Source of the DNA: Candidatus Planktophila lacus
GTDB lineage: Bacteria; Pseudomonadota; Gammaproteobacteria; Steroidobacterales; Steroidobacteraceae
Assembly: GCA_943331345.2 (NCBI GenBank)
Contig: CALQLF020000012.1
Span: forward strand, 1 to 51,673
Direction: 5' to 3'
DNA: 51,673 bases
Both the position numbers and the translations under genes were made by a program. The notes beneath the pieces were generated by a model. That model saw only the letters and a list, made by a program, of their open reading frames with translations. It had not been told where the DNA came from and did no database searches. Below are positions 23,800-32,700 of the stretch, one piece after another (position 1 is the first letter of the stretch; each line of letters begins with the position of its first letter).

Positions 23800-24892
23800 A
23801 GGGCTCAATCTCGATAACAAACTTGCCGACATGACGGCGTTTGCCGAATTCCTCCTGCGCGGCTGCAACCTCGGCCAGCGGAAAGACCCGATCGACGACG
23901 GTCTTGAGTTGGCCATTGGCCACATAGTTCAACAGGTTCTCCATGGCTTCGGCCTCCGGAAACGTGACGCCGTACATTTCGACGTCCTTATAGATCAGCG
24001 CCCGCAGGTCGATGGTGGCCTTTGGGCCGCCGATCGCGCCGGCAGTGACATAGCGCCCAGCTCGGTCCAGCAATTGCCAAAGTACATTGGTCAGCGCCCC
24101 TCCGACCACATCCATGACGACATCCGCGCCGCGTTCGCCGACGTTGCGGGCAAGATCGTCCGCAAACGAAGCCGCATCGCGCGCCACCACCACATCGGCG
24201 CCGTGCTGCATCACCGCTGCCGCCTTGTCCTGCGCCGCGATCGCCACGACATGGGCACCGCGCAGCTTCGCGAGCTGGACGTTTGCCAGGCCGACGCCCC
24301 CTGAGGCTCCCGTGACGACCACCCGATCACCGCGCGCAACACGCGCACGGATCTGCATCTCCTCGGCGGTCTGGTAGGCGCAAGGCAGGCAGGCAAGTTC
24401 GGTGAAGGAGACCGACGCGGGGGCGTCCAACGCATTCACGGCCGGCACTGAGACGAAGTCGGCAAATCCGCCGTCCCGTTCGCTACCGACGTAGGCGATG
24501 GCACGTGCCCAGCGCCGGATGGCGGGATCGCGAATCACGGGATCGACGACCACACGCATGCCCATCCGCGACGCAGGAACGCTTTCGCCGACGCGGACGA
24601 TTCGTCCAGCGATTGCCGCGCCCTGGATGCGGGGGAAGTGCATGGTGTCGCGATTCCAGGAAGAGGGTTCGCTCCCTCCTTGCGCGATGCCTTGAAGAAC
24701 GATCGACTCGGTCAACCCCGCCTCGACACTGGCGCCATACCAACCGACTCGCAGGTTGATGTCCGTGTTGTTCACCGCGCAGGCGTGCACGCGTACCAAT
24801 ACGTCCTCTGCTCCGACGGATGGAATCGGAACATCATCGCGGTACTCAAGCCTGTCCAGCCCGCCATGCCCGGTGAGCGCCACGGCGCGCAT
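23798..24892 (-). CDS. MDR-superfamily NAD(P)H oxidoreductase (quinone oxidoreductase-like)
   Basis: 364 residues of the medium-chain dehydrogenase/reductase fold. VHACAVNNTDINLRVGWYG is the N-terminal pattern of zinc-free quinone oxidoreductases (N-N-T-D instead of the zinc cysteine), and VVVTGASGGVGLANVQLAK the cofactor-binding loop at about 185. It probably reduces an enoyl or quinone group or oxidises an alcohol. The start is uncertain: ATG 24892 begins the family homology but has only a poor ribosome site; the frame is open to 25060, overlapping the next gene. Last gene of the Etf-flavoprotein operon. Confidence 0.8.
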   Translation of the reverse strand: MRAVALTGHGGLDRLEYRDDVPIPSVGAEDVLVRVHACAVNNTDINLRVGWYGASVEAGLTESIVLQGIAQGGSEPSSWNRDTMHFPRIQGAAIAGRIVRVGESVPASRMGMRVVVDPVIRDPAIRRWARAIAYVGSERDGGFADFVSVPAVNALDAPASVSFTELACLPCAYQTAEEMQIRARVARGDRVVVTGASGGVGLANVQLAKLRGAHVVAIAAQDKAAAVMQHGADVVVARDAASFADDLARNVGERGADVVMDVVGGALTNVLWQLLDRAGRYVTAGAIGGPKATIDLRALIYKDVEMYGVTFPEAEAMENLLNYVANGQLKTVVDRVFPLAEVAAAQEEFGKRRHVGKFVIEIEP

Positions 24893-24971
24893 GTGCCCGG
24901 AAGTGGGCGATGTATCGATGCTCAAGTGCGCCCCCGCTTTGAATCGATGTGAAGATGCGTGCCGAGCCAGG

Positions 24972-26132
24972 TCATGTGTTGTACTCGCCGGCCACCCAGC
25001 GGCGCTCCGACGCCCAGTCAGACGAGAGGCTGGCAAATCGGTCGAGCGACAAACTCTCAACCGGAATGGAGGGGGCTGCCCCCAGTGCCAATTCGCCGAT
25101 CACCCTGCCCAGCGCAGGTGCCAGGCCAATTCCGTGGCCCGATGCGCTGGCGATAATCAGCCCCTCGGGGGCCTTGGCGCGCTCTAGAATGCAGGCGTGA
25201 TCGGGGGAAACCTCGACGATGCCCGCCCACGTTCTCAGCAGGGGAACGCTCTTCAGGTTCGGGAGCAACTCCAGCAATCGGCGCGCCTCGCCCTGAACGA
25301 TGGCCGAGGTAGGCTTTGCCGGCTCGGAAGTCAGGTCCACATCGACCCATTCATGCGGGCCACCGCAGAACAAGATGTTGCCGCGGCCTGTCTGCCTGAC
25401 GGAAAGCCCATTGGCGACCATCGCCGTGCTGAAAAGCGGCGGGACCGGCGCGGTAATGCAGGCCTCGAGGCGAGCTGCAACGAGCGGAACATCGATGCCG
25501 ATCGATTTGGCCAAAAGTGGGGTCTGGGGTCCTGCACAAATAACCACCGACTTCGCGCCAACGATGCCGGCGGTGGTTCGGACACCCACCACGCGATCCT
25601 GTCTGACCTCGATGCCCAGCGCCGGGGTCAGCTCCCGGATGATCCCCCCTCGATCGCGACAGGCCCAGCCGAAGGCCTGGGTCGTGCGCTGCGGATTGGC
25701 ATGACCACCGCGCTCGGTGAACAAGCCGCCGACTACGCGATCGGTCAGCGCTGGCACGAGTTCTCGCACTTCGGCGGCGTCAATCATGCGCACCGGCAGC
25801 TGATGCGACTGCCAGAGTGCCGCCGTGCGTCGAAAATCGGCGAGTTCTTCGTCATTGAGCGCCACCCACAATCGACCGCTCGGGGTCCATTCGGTCGGGT
25901 AGCCCAGTTCTTCATCCAATGTGTGCCACAGATCGTTCGCGACCGCTGCCAGCGGGATCTCCGGGGGATTCTCTCCGCGCAGACTCTGGAAGCCCATGGC
26001 ACGCGAGGAGGCTTCGTAGCCGACCCGACCCTTGTCAAGGATCAGCACGCGCGCGCCCTGCCGCGCGATCGAATAGCCAGCAGATAGTCCCAGGACACCC
26101 GCGCCGATAACCACTACATCATAATTTTCCAC
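24972..26132 (-). CDS. FAD-dependent amine oxidase/dehydrogenase, DAO family (HcnC/SoxB-like)
   Basis: 386 residues. N-terminal FAD motif YDVVVIGAGVLGLSAGYSIA and the DAO-family C-terminal block TWAGIVEVSPDHACILER and IIASASGHGIGLAPALGRVI, the segment that closes over FAD. Relatives oxidise secondary or N-methylated amines and amino acids (sarcosine, glycine, opines). GTG start with a GGGGAAA site. It follows by 27 bases a second flavoprotein carrying a [2Fe-2S] motif, the partner arrangement of opine oxidase, hydrogen cyanide synthase (HcnB-HcnC) and proline dehydrogenase complexes. A small third subunit (HcnA/SoxX type) is not seen. Electrons most likely go to the EtfAB pair of the same operon (inference). 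Confidence 0.88.
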   Translation of the reverse strand: MENYDVVVIGAGVLGLSAGYSIARQGARVLILDKGRVGYEASSRAMGFQSLRGENPPEIPLAAVANDLWHTLDEELGYPTEWTPSGRLWVALNDEELADFRRTAALWQSHQLPVRMIDAAEVRELVPALTDRVVGGLFTERGGHANPQRTTQAFGWACRDRGGIIRELTPALGIEVRQDRVVGVRTTAGIVGAKSVVICAGPQTPLLAKSIGIDVPLVAARLEACITAPVPPLFSTAMVANGLSVRQTGRGNILFCGGPHEWVDVDLTSEPAKPTSAIVQGEARRLLELLPNLKSVPLLRTWAGIVEVSPDHACILERAKAPEGLIIASASGHGIGLAPALGRVIGELALGAAPSIPVESLSLDRFASLSSDWASERRWVAGEYNT

Positions 26133-26159
26133 GATTTCCCCGCTGGATCCGGTGAACCC

Positions 26160-27647
26160 TTAGCCCATTTCGCCTTCATTGAGAGGCTGAAACCAAATGG
26201 GCCACGTGCGAGATACCGCCTCTGATTCGTCCGGTCCGGCGATCGCGCTCAGCGGAAGCGGGCGAACCGGGGCGCGGAAACTCCCCGGCACAATCGACCC
26301 AACAGGCTGCCCGTTTGCGTGGGCCAGGAGCAGGGCCGCGTGGTCTCGGCACCTCCTACCTTGGCAGTGTCCCATGCCGCACCGCGTCATCCGCTTCACG
26401 AAGTCCTGGCTTGCGCGGTTGGATGCATCGATGGGCCCGGCGCGGCGCCGCTCACTCGGCTGCAGATAGCGAGGCGCTTCAAGGGCAATGTACTCGCCGC
26501 GCGTGACTTCCTCGCATTGGCAAAGGACCACCGAAAGGCCGCCTTGAGCCAGCAGCGCACGCAGCCACTCGTTCGGTGCATCGGCCGCCAAGGGTGCCGC
26601 GGCGCTCGCCGTCGTCGGCTTCCATTCCGCTCCCTGGGGCGTGCCGATGGCCACGGCAGCACGACGAGCCCGCTCGAGATGCTGGACGGAATCCAGCACA
26701 CCTTTGTCACACACCCCAGCGGCTTCACCCACGACATAGATGTGCTCCAGGCTGGAGCGTCCACAGTCGTCCGTTTCGGGAACCCAGCCGCCGCGAGCAG
26801 CGTCGTAGGTAGCCTTGCAGCCACTTTGCGCCGCGAGTTCAAGGTTGGGGACCACACCAATTGCAATGCAGACGGTGTCGCAATCAATGCACTCCTCGGA
26901 CCCCGGTACGGGCAGGCCTTGTTGATCGAGGGCACAAACGCGCACGGCACGGACTTGCTGCTCGCCGATCGCCGAATCGATGACGGACGAGGTATGAAAG
27001 GCCACACCGGCGGCGACCAGCCCGGCTTGCAACGCGGGATCGCCGCGCACGCTGGCAGCCACCTCCACCACGGCCGCCACTTCGATCCCTGCATCGAGGA
27101 GTTGGCGGGCGAGCCGAAGGCCCACATTTCCGGAGCCCAGCACCACAGCCTTGGTGCCACCCAAGGCCTGATAGCGGGTCAATAGTGCGCCGGCGGCCTG
27201 TGCACCAAGGACTCCTGGCAGCTGCCATCCGGGAAACGACAGGACCAGGTCCCGCGCTCCGGTTGCAATGATCAAGTCGTCGTAGGGCAGGAACCAGGAT
27301 CGTTCCCCATCTGCCAAGCCCAGCCGCTTCTCATCGGTGTACAGCAGATTCGGACCTGGCATCAGGTTCGCCCACACGCAGGTGTTGGTGAGGACTTCCA
27401 CGCCGGCGTCCAGGCAGTCCAGCAGCAACGCATTGGCGCCCAGCACCCGGTCGGCGACCGCGCCTGCATCCGAGAGCGTTGCGGGCAGGCGCGCGCCATA
27501 AAAGTATGGTGCGTCAAGGCTCATGCTCGACGGCGCCTGGGGATGCTCGTCAATGAGGGTGACGTTGAAGTCTCTCTTCGCCGCTTCCAAGGCGGCACAA
27601 CATCCGGCCAGTCCGGCGCCGATGACCACGACTCGATGCGAATTCAT
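26160..27647 (-). CDS. FAD/NAD-binding oxidoreductase with [2Fe-2S] domain (HcnB/SoxA-like)
   Basis: 495 residues. Two dinucleotide-binding folds: RVVVIGAGLAGCCAALEAA at the start and KAVVLGSGNVGLRLARQLL near 180. The C-terminal part carries an iron-sulfur motif, CQCEEVTRG then CGMGHCQGRRC, the pattern of the BFD-like [2Fe-2S] domain of opine oxidase A and HcnB. The ATG at 27647 is used because FAD-fold homology starts exactly there; the frame stays open farther upstream into etfA with unrelated sequence. With the following DAO protein it forms a heteromeric amine dehydrogenase. Stands directly behind etfA (10 bases). Confidence 0.88.
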   Translation of the reverse strand: MNSHRVVVIGAGLAGCCAALEAAKRDFNVTLIDEHPQAPSSMSLDAPYFYGARLPATLSDAGAVADRVLGANALLLDCLDAGVEVLTNTCVWANLMPGPNLLYTDEKRLGLADGERSWFLPYDDLIIATGARDLVLSFPGWQLPGVLGAQAAGALLTRYQALGGTKAVVLGSGNVGLRLARQLLDAGIEVAAVVEVAASVRGDPALQAGLVAAGVAFHTSSVIDSAIGEQQVRAVRVCALDQQGLPVPGSEECIDCDTVCIAIGVVPNLELAAQSGCKATYDAARGGWVPETDDCGRSSLEHIYVVGEAAGVCDKGVLDSVQHLERARRAAVAIGTPQGAEWKPTTASAAAPLAADAPNEWLRALLAQGGLSVVLCQCEEVTRGEYIALEAPRYLQPSERRRAGPIDASNRASQDFVKRMTRCGMGHCQGRRCRDHAALLLAHANGQPVGSIVPGSFRAPVRPLPLSAIAGPDESEAVSRTWPIWFQPLNEGEMG

Positions 27648-27657
27648 TCTGCGGGCC

Positions 27658-28641
27658 TCAAGTGTCGATCTGGGACTTCCGGATCTCGCGCAACCGCTGG
27701 GTGAGGGCGGGAACGACCATCGCGGCGTCCCCGATGACCCCCAGCTGAGCCACCTTGAAGATCTCGGCTTTTGGGTCGATGTTGATGGCGACGATCGCCT
27801 TGGCCTGGGAGATACCTGCCAAGTGGTGCAGGGCACCCGAGATGCCGATGGCGATGTAAAGCTGCGGCGCAACCTTGACACCGCTGTATCCGACTTGCTG
27901 GCTGTAAGGGGCCCAGCCGGACTCGACGACGGCTCGGCTCGCACCGACGGCAGCATCGAGGGTCTGCGCAAGCTCCGTGATCAGACCCCAGTTGCCACGA
28001 TTGCCGACGCCCAACCCGCCCGAGACGACGATGCTGGCTTGCTTCAGCGGCGGGCCCTCGCTTGTAGTGGCGAGCACCTCCTCAATCAAGGAAAGCGCGG
28101 GCGCTGGGAGGTTGGCCTCAATACGCCGTATTGGCGCGGCAGGCGCTGGCGCGCAGGCCTTATGTACGCCCGTCGTCAAGCTGAGGACCGCCGTGTCCTT
28201 CGCAACCTCATACTCAGCGCCAATCGCGCCGCCGCAGATCATCTTGGTCGCCACGACGGCACCATCGAAAGCCACCGCCTGACAATCCATGACGATTCCA
28301 GCGTCGAGCTGCGACGCAACGAGCGGCAGCCATTCCGGAGTGTCCGAGGTATGCGGGACGAGGACGACCCTGGCCTCGCACGCCACTGCAACTGCGATGA
28401 CTTGAGCTGCGATGCGGTCGGGGGTGAGCATCGGCGCGGATTGCTCCGCTACGACGAGAACCTCCTCTACCCCCAACTGGCCCATCTGGGCCAGAAATGA
28501 CGCCTCGGCGGGGCCCGCGACGGTCCCAACGACTGGCAGTTGCATCGCAGCGCCCAACTCGGCCGCAAGGGCGGCGACTTCGCGGGTGCCGGGGTGAACG
28601 GCACCTTGCTCGATCGGGCCCACGATGAGAATGCGAGCCAT
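27658..28641 (-). CDS. etfA: Electron transfer flavoprotein alpha subunit
   Basis: 327 residues. The C-terminal FAD domain is clear: VVSGGLGVGNRGNWGLITEL, AVGASRAVVESGWAPYSQQV, GYSGVKVAPQLYIAIGISGA and AIVAINIDPKAEIFKVAQLG. Family role: carries electrons from flavin dehydrogenases to the quinone pool by way of ETF-quinone oxidoreductase, which is not encoded here. Starts inside the etfB stop (TGATG overlap), so the two subunits are coupled. No acyl-CoA dehydrogenase is nearby; the adjacent amine-dehydrogenase-type flavoproteins are the likely electron donors, as known for sarcosine and dimethylglycine systems. Confidence 0.93.
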   Translation of the reverse strand: MARILIVGPIEQGAVHPGTREVAALAAELGAAMQLPVVGTVAGPAEASFLAQMGQLGVEEVLVVAEQSAPMLTPDRIAAQVIAVAVACEARVVLVPHTSDTPEWLPLVASQLDAGIVMDCQAVAFDGAVVATKMICGGAIGAEYEVAKDTAVLSLTTGVHKACAPAPAAPIRRIEANLPAPALSLIEEVLATTSEGPPLKQASIVVSGGLGVGNRGNWGLITELAQTLDAAVGASRAVVESGWAPYSQQVGYSGVKVAPQLYIAIGISGALHHLAGISQAKAIVAINIDPKAEIFKVAQLGVIGDAAMVVPALTQRLREIRKSQIDT

Positions 28642-29432
28642 CAGACGAGCGCGTCAGCGCGCAGCCGATCCGCCAGCAGCCGACCGGCGTCGGCGGCCGA
28701 TCCCGCAGCAATGAACTCGGTGGTCGAAACCGCCATTGGAGGCACGAAAAGACGCCGTATCCGCAGCGCGGCAGGTGACAAGCCAATGCCGAGGTCCGCC
28801 AACGTCAGCGTAGGAATGAACGCGCGCTTGGCCATTGCGACGCCTTTGAGTTGCGGCGTGCGGGGCTTGTTGGCCTCGTTTGATACGCCGAGAACCACGG
28901 GCCCGCTGACCCGGAATCGTCGGAAGCCCGCATCCGTGATCCGCTCCACTACCAGCGAGCCATCCTCTTCCCTTGCTACGGAGCGCACCGGCGTGAGCAT
29001 CGGCAAGCCCAGGTTGGCGGCGATGAGAGCGGCAACGACGCCCGCGTCGGTGTCGGATGCCGATCGGCCCGCGAGCACCAGTCTGACCGCCGCAAGGGTC
29101 TTGATCGCAGCCGCAAGGATATGCGCGGTAAGCACCGCATCGCCGGAAACGCCGGAATCTCCGGGTACCAACACCGCCTTGTCTGCCCCCATCGCCAAGG
29201 CGCGGCGCAGCACGTCCGTGGACTGTTCCGCACCCAGGCACAACGCCGTCACAACCGCGCCGTGCTTCTCCTTCAGGCGCAGCGCCTCTTCGAGTGCGTT
29301 GGCGTCGTAACCGTTGAGAATGGGATTTGAACCGGCCATCAACGCCAAGGAACGGCCATCCGCGCCAATTCGCAGTGCACTGCGTGGAAGATTGGGGTCG
29401 TGGACTTGCTTCAGCAGTACGACAATGTTCAT
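28641..29432 (-). CDS. etfB: Electron transfer flavoprotein beta subunit
   Basis: 263 residues. Typical start MNIVVLLKQVHDPNLPRSAL, then NGYDANALEEALRLKEKHGA and LAGRSASDTDAGVVAALIAA, the AMP-binding and recognition loops of EtfB/FixA. The ATG at 29432 is chosen because the family starts there; the open frame upstream reads through the promoter region. First gene of the five-gene operon etfB - etfA - HcnB-like - HcnC-like - oxidoreductase. Two operator-like dyads lie in the divergent region in front. Confidence 0.93.
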   Translation of the reverse strand: MNIVVLLKQVHDPNLPRSALRIGADGRSLALMAGSNPILNGYDANALEEALRLKEKHGAVVTALCLGAEQSTDVLRRALAMGADKAVLVPGDSGVSGDAVLTAHILAAAIKTLAAVRLVLAGRSASDTDAGVVAALIAANLGLPMLTPVRSVAREEDGSLVVERITDAGFRRFRVSGPVVLGVSNEANKPRTPQLKGVAMAKRAFIPTLTLADLGIGLSPAALRIRRLFVPPMAVSTTEFIAAGSAADAGRLLADRLRADALV

Positions 29433-29514
29433 AGCTGTAGGCCGTCGAGCAGGAGGAGGAATCGGCGCCACCGAGAGCATCTTATCCTTGAAAAACCTTA
29501 AGGTCCAGCAATTA

Positions 29515-29526
29515 GACCGATGAGTA
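29515..29526 (+). promoter_or_regulatory. Candidate shared operator, etfB side
   Basis: GACC-GATG-AGTA, one mismatch from GACY-N4-RGTC, preceded by AATTA exactly as at 49112-49116. It lies 83 bases upstream of the etfB start and could repress the Etf operon. Confidence 0.45.
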
Positions 29527-29572
29527 TCGAATTTGCGCGTGGTCATGGGGCACCGCAGCGGCACTCGCACGC

Positions 29573-29601
29573 TTGACAAAATAGACTGACCGGTCGAATC
29601 T
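29573..29601 (+). promoter_or_regulatory. Candidate promoter with shared operator in the spacer
   Basis: A consensus -35 box TTGACA (29573-29578) is followed after 17 bases by GAATCT (weak -10, 29596-29601). The perfect dyad GACT-GACC-GGTC (29584-29595) fills the spacer. It points to the nitronate-monooxygenase-family gene at 29651 and is the clearest repressor-type layout in the window. Confidence 0.65.
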
Positions 29602-29650
29602 ACGGACGCACTGGAACATCAGCCGCTCTCCATCGGAAGTCTGGACCTCT

Positions 29651-30763
29651 ATGCGTACGCCCATTGCCAGAGAATTCGGAATCGAGCTGCCACTCTTCGC
29701 CTTCTCCCACTGTCGCGACGTCGTGGCCGCCGTGACCAAGGCGGGGGGAATGGGCGTGCTGGGAGCGGCATGGATGACCCCCGAGGAACTCGAGATGTCC
29801 ATCGACTGGATTCGGGCGCGTGTCGATGGCAAGCCCTTTGGCGTCGATCTCGTCTTCCCGGGCACGCATGGGGATGAAAAAGACCCGGCTGACTATCTGA
29901 AGGCGATCCCGGCGGAGCACTTTGCATTCGTCAAGACGCTACTTGATGGCGCGGGTATCGAGGACCTCCCGCCCGGTGATCGCGACGACTTCATGGCCGA
30001 ATATGCCACGAAGATGGCCATGACCAATCAGAAGAGCAAACGCCAGCTGGAGGTTGCGCTGGACAACCGGCTGAACTTCATCGTCGGTGCGCTCGGGGTC
30101 ACGCCCAAATGGGTGATTGACGCAGCGCATGCACGGAGTATCAAGGTCGGAGCGCTCGTTGGCAGCGCACGGCACGCGGCAAAGCAGCGTGACGCTGGCG
30201 TCGATGTTCTCGTGGCGCAGGGGACGGAGGCGGGCGGCAGCGTCGGCGACGTAGCGTCGATGGTGCTGTGGCCGCAGGTCGTTGACGAAGCGAGGGGCCT
30301 TCCCGTCCTGGCGGCCGGCGGGGTGGGGCGCGGTTCGCAGATCCTCGCTGCCCTGGCACTGGGATGCCAAGGCGTCTGGCTGGGGTCGCTTTGGCTCGGT
30401 ACCGCGGAAAGCGAACTGGACATCGACATGCGCGAGCGCCTGTTTCGGGCCGGCTCGGAGGATGCGGCGCTATCCAAGGCGATGACGGGAAAGCAGGGTC
30501 GCATGCTTCGAACCAAGTACGTGGATTCTTGGGAAGCGCCGGGTGCTCCGCAGTTCCTGTCGTGGCCGATGCAGTCAATCCTCGGTGGGTACCCGTTTCG
30601 ACGCGCCGCACGCGGCCACAATCTGGACTACTGGACTTACAGTTGCGGGCAGATCGTCGGCGACATGCGCGAACACACGACGGTCAAGGGCGAGATCGAG
30701 CGGCTGTTGAACGAGTACGTGGAGTCGCTCGAGCGCCTCAACGCCACATCGAGTTGGGAGTAA
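29651..30763 (+). CDS. Nitronate-monooxygenase-family flavoprotein lacking the catalytic His
   Basis: 370 residues of the FMN-dependent 2-nitropropane dioxygenase/nitronate monooxygenase fold. VAAVTKAGGMGVLGAAWMTP near the start and VAAGGVG-type phosphate loop LPVLAAGGVGRGSQILAALA and GCQGVWLGSLWL are standard. The motif that normally reads E-A-G-G-H-x-G is EAGGSVG here: Ser197 replaces the histidine that is the base in nitronate oxidation. Nitronate oxidation is therefore doubtful; a reductase or a different flavin reaction is possible. Similar proteins are frequent in steroid and aromatic breakdown clusters. Divergent from the Etf operon with an operator-bearing promoter, and single-gene before the convergent TRAP operon. 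Confidence 0.85.
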   Translation: MRTPIAREFGIELPLFAFSHCRDVVAAVTKAGGMGVLGAAWMTPEELEMSIDWIRARVDGKPFGVDLVFPGTHGDEKDPADYLKAIPAEHFAFVKTLLDGAGIEDLPPGDRDDFMAEYATKMAMTNQKSKRQLEVALDNRLNFIVGALGVTPKWVIDAAHARSIKVGALVGSARHAAKQRDAGVDVLVAQGTEAGGSVGDVASMVLWPQVVDEARGLPVLAAGGVGRGSQILAALALGCQGVWLGSLWLGTAESELDIDMRERLFRAGSEDAALSKAMTGKQGRMLRTKYVDSWEAPGAPQFLSWPMQSILGGYPFRRAARGHNLDYWTYSCGQIVGDMREHTTVKGEIERLLNEYVESLERLNATSSWE

Positions 30764-30793
30764 GGCGGTCGTCGATGCAGCACGCCCCGCCTT
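30762..30793. terminator. Possible bidirectional terminator
   Basis: AAGGCGG (30762-30768) and CCGCCTT (30787-30793) are perfect complements around an 18-base loop, lying in the 35-base gap between two convergent genes. AA/TT ends on both sides fit a bidirectional hairpin, though there is no long T-tract. Confidence 0.45.
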
Positions 30794-30798
30794 CCTGC

Positions 30799-32700
30799 CT
30801 ACTTCAAGAACACGAGTGAAATCCACGGCACGTACGCGATCACCAACAGTCCGATGACCAGCGTGGCCATATAGGGCCAGATGGTGCGAAGGCCCGCGCC
30901 AGGGTCGACTCGCCCGATCACACAGGCCGTATAGTAGCCAACGCCCAAGGGTGGGGAAAACAGGCCGATGCCCATCGACAGCACGGCCACGATCGCGTAG
31001 TGAACTTGATGGATGCCGAGGTGCTGGGCAATGGGGAACAGCAACGGACCCAGCAAGACGATCGCTGGAATTCCTTCCAGGATGCTGCCAAAAACCAGAA
31101 ACACCAGCACGGAGGCTGCCATGAACCCCGCCGCGCCGCCGGGCACGGCACTCATCAGCGAGGTGATCTCGCGCGTGAAGCCGGACACCGTGAGCGCCCA
31201 CGACATGCCGCTGGCGGCTCCCACGATGAGCAATATCATCCCCGACAGTGCCACCGTGTCGGCGAGGGCGGTCCAGAGTTTCAACGGCGGAAATGTTCGA
31301 TAGACCAGCGGCCCGATCGCCAACGCATATGCGATGGCAAGAGTGGCCACCTCCGTAGCGGTTGCGATGCCCTCGCCGATGGCGACCCTGATCAAGATCG
31401 GCAGGAGCAGCGCAGGGATGGAAAGCACCATCAGGTTCAACGCGAAGCGGCGCGTGGTATCGGTCGCCGCGGGGCCTGCCACAGCCGAAACGCGCAGCCG
31501 AGAGACCAGCGCCAAACCGAAGGCCAAAACCAAGGCTGGAAGAATGCCGGCCGTGAACAGCTTGGCAATCGACACGCCGGCAATGGATCCGATGGCGATC
31601 AGGACGATGGAGGGCGGAATCGTTTCACTCATTGCCGCCGAGGCAGCCAGCAGCGACACCATCTCGCCTTCGCTTTCCCCGCGTCGCTTCATTTCCGGAA
31701 ACAAGACGGGAGCGACTGCTGCCATGTCGGCAGCCTTGGCGCCTGAAATGCCCGACACGAACAGCATCGCGCCAAGCAGGGCATAGTTCAGGCCGCCCTT
31801 GAGCCGACCGAGGGCGGCCACCAGCAGCTCCACCATGGCTGCGGCCATGCCGGTGACCTCGATGATGGCACCCAAGAGAATGAACAAGGGCACGGCAAGA
31901 AGAATGATCCCGCTCATTCCCTCATCCATTCGCCCAGCCACCACTTCGAGGGGAATATCCGCTACCAAGGCAAGGTAGCTGACCGTGATGCCGGCAAAGG
32001 CAAAGGCGATGGGTATGCCGGCCAGGATCAGGAAGAACAACAACCCGATGAACACCACGACCGCAGCCGAATCACCCATGCCATGAACCGCGGACTGGCC
32101 CAGCGCCAGAAACCCGGCAACGAAGGCCGCGCCGACAACTGCGATGATGGCGACCAAGCGCAACTGGTGGCGCAACTGCAGGACACTGACCAGCGCCATG
32201 AGCGCAAAGCCAGTCGGAAGCGCCGATGCACGTATCGCCCCGGGCCAGCCGAGTGCGGGCGTGGTAATGGATGCTTCCCCGATCGCGTAGCGGACGGCCG
32301 CAGGAAGCGCTGCCACCATGACGACTGCCGGAATCACGATTGCCAGGGCATTCAGCACGCGCTGGCTGCGCTGCGACGTGCGCGCGACGAATGTCGTGAG
32401 GCGCATGTGACTGCTGCGCAGCAACGCGGAAAGTGAACCGATCATTCCAAGCCATACAAAAATCAGCGAGGCGAGCTCGTCAGACCACACGAGCGGCGCA
32501 TCGAAGACGTACCTGCAGGCGATCCCCGCCAACAGCAATAGCACCTCGGCGCACAGAAGCACCACGCCGACGGTGTCCACCGCGCGGCGCAGCGCCCGTT
32601 CGATTGCAGACGGAGGGGCCAAAGGCGCGCCCGGTTCTGGCAGGGAGAGTTCGCGTGGGGTCACGCCAGGGGGCCCACTGCGCTCTCCAGCACGGTCCAT
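30799..32700 (-). CDS. Fused TRAP transporter membrane protein (DctQ-DctM)
   Basis: 633 residues. The first third (about 45-200) is the small DctQ subunit, with CRYVFDAPLVWSDELASLIF, the typical Q-subunit motif. The rest is the 12-segment DctM subunit: FLILAGIPIAFAFAGITVSY, FVSGISGAKAADMAAVAPVL, GIPAIVLLGPLLFPIAQHLG and FSPPLGVGYYTACVIG. Such fused proteins import organic acids using the sodium or proton gradient and a periplasmic binding protein. The start at 32700 overlaps the binding-protein gene by 40 bases; one 28 codons farther upstream is also open. Confidence 0.92.
   Translation of the reverse strand: MDRAGERSGPPGVTPRELSLPEPGAPLAPPSAIERALRRAVDTVGVVLLCAEVLLLLAGIACRYVFDAPLVWSDELASLIFVWLGMIGSLSALLRSSHMRLTTFVARTSQRSQRVLNALAIVIPAVVMVAALPAAVRYAIGEASITTPALGWPGAIRASALPTGFALMALVSVLQLRHQLRLVAIIAVVGAAFVAGFLALGQSAVHGMGDSAAVVVFIGLLFFLILAGIPIAFAFAGITVSYLALVADIPLEVVAGRMDEGMSGIILLAVPLFILLGAIIEVTGMAAAMVELLVAALGRLKGGLNYALLGAMLFVSGISGAKAADMAAVAPVLFPEMKRRGESEGEMVSLLAASAAMSETIPPSIVLIAIGSIAGVSIAKLFTAGILPALVLAFGLALVSRLRVSAVAGPAATDTTRRFALNLMVLSIPALLLPILIRVAIGEGIATATEVATLAIAYALAIGPLVYRTFPPLKLWTALADTVALSGMILLIVGAASGMSWALTVSGFTREITSLMSAVPGGAAGFMAASVLVFLVFGSILEGIPAIVLLGPLLFPIAQHLGIHQVHYAIVAVLSMGIGLFSPPLGVGYYTACVIGRVDPGAGLRTIWPYMATLVIGLLVIAYVPWISLVFLK

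Noticed and set aside
27523-28500. Plus-strand open frame of 325 codons opposite etfA
   Set aside because: Antisense shadow; etfA on the other strand has all FAD-domain motifs.
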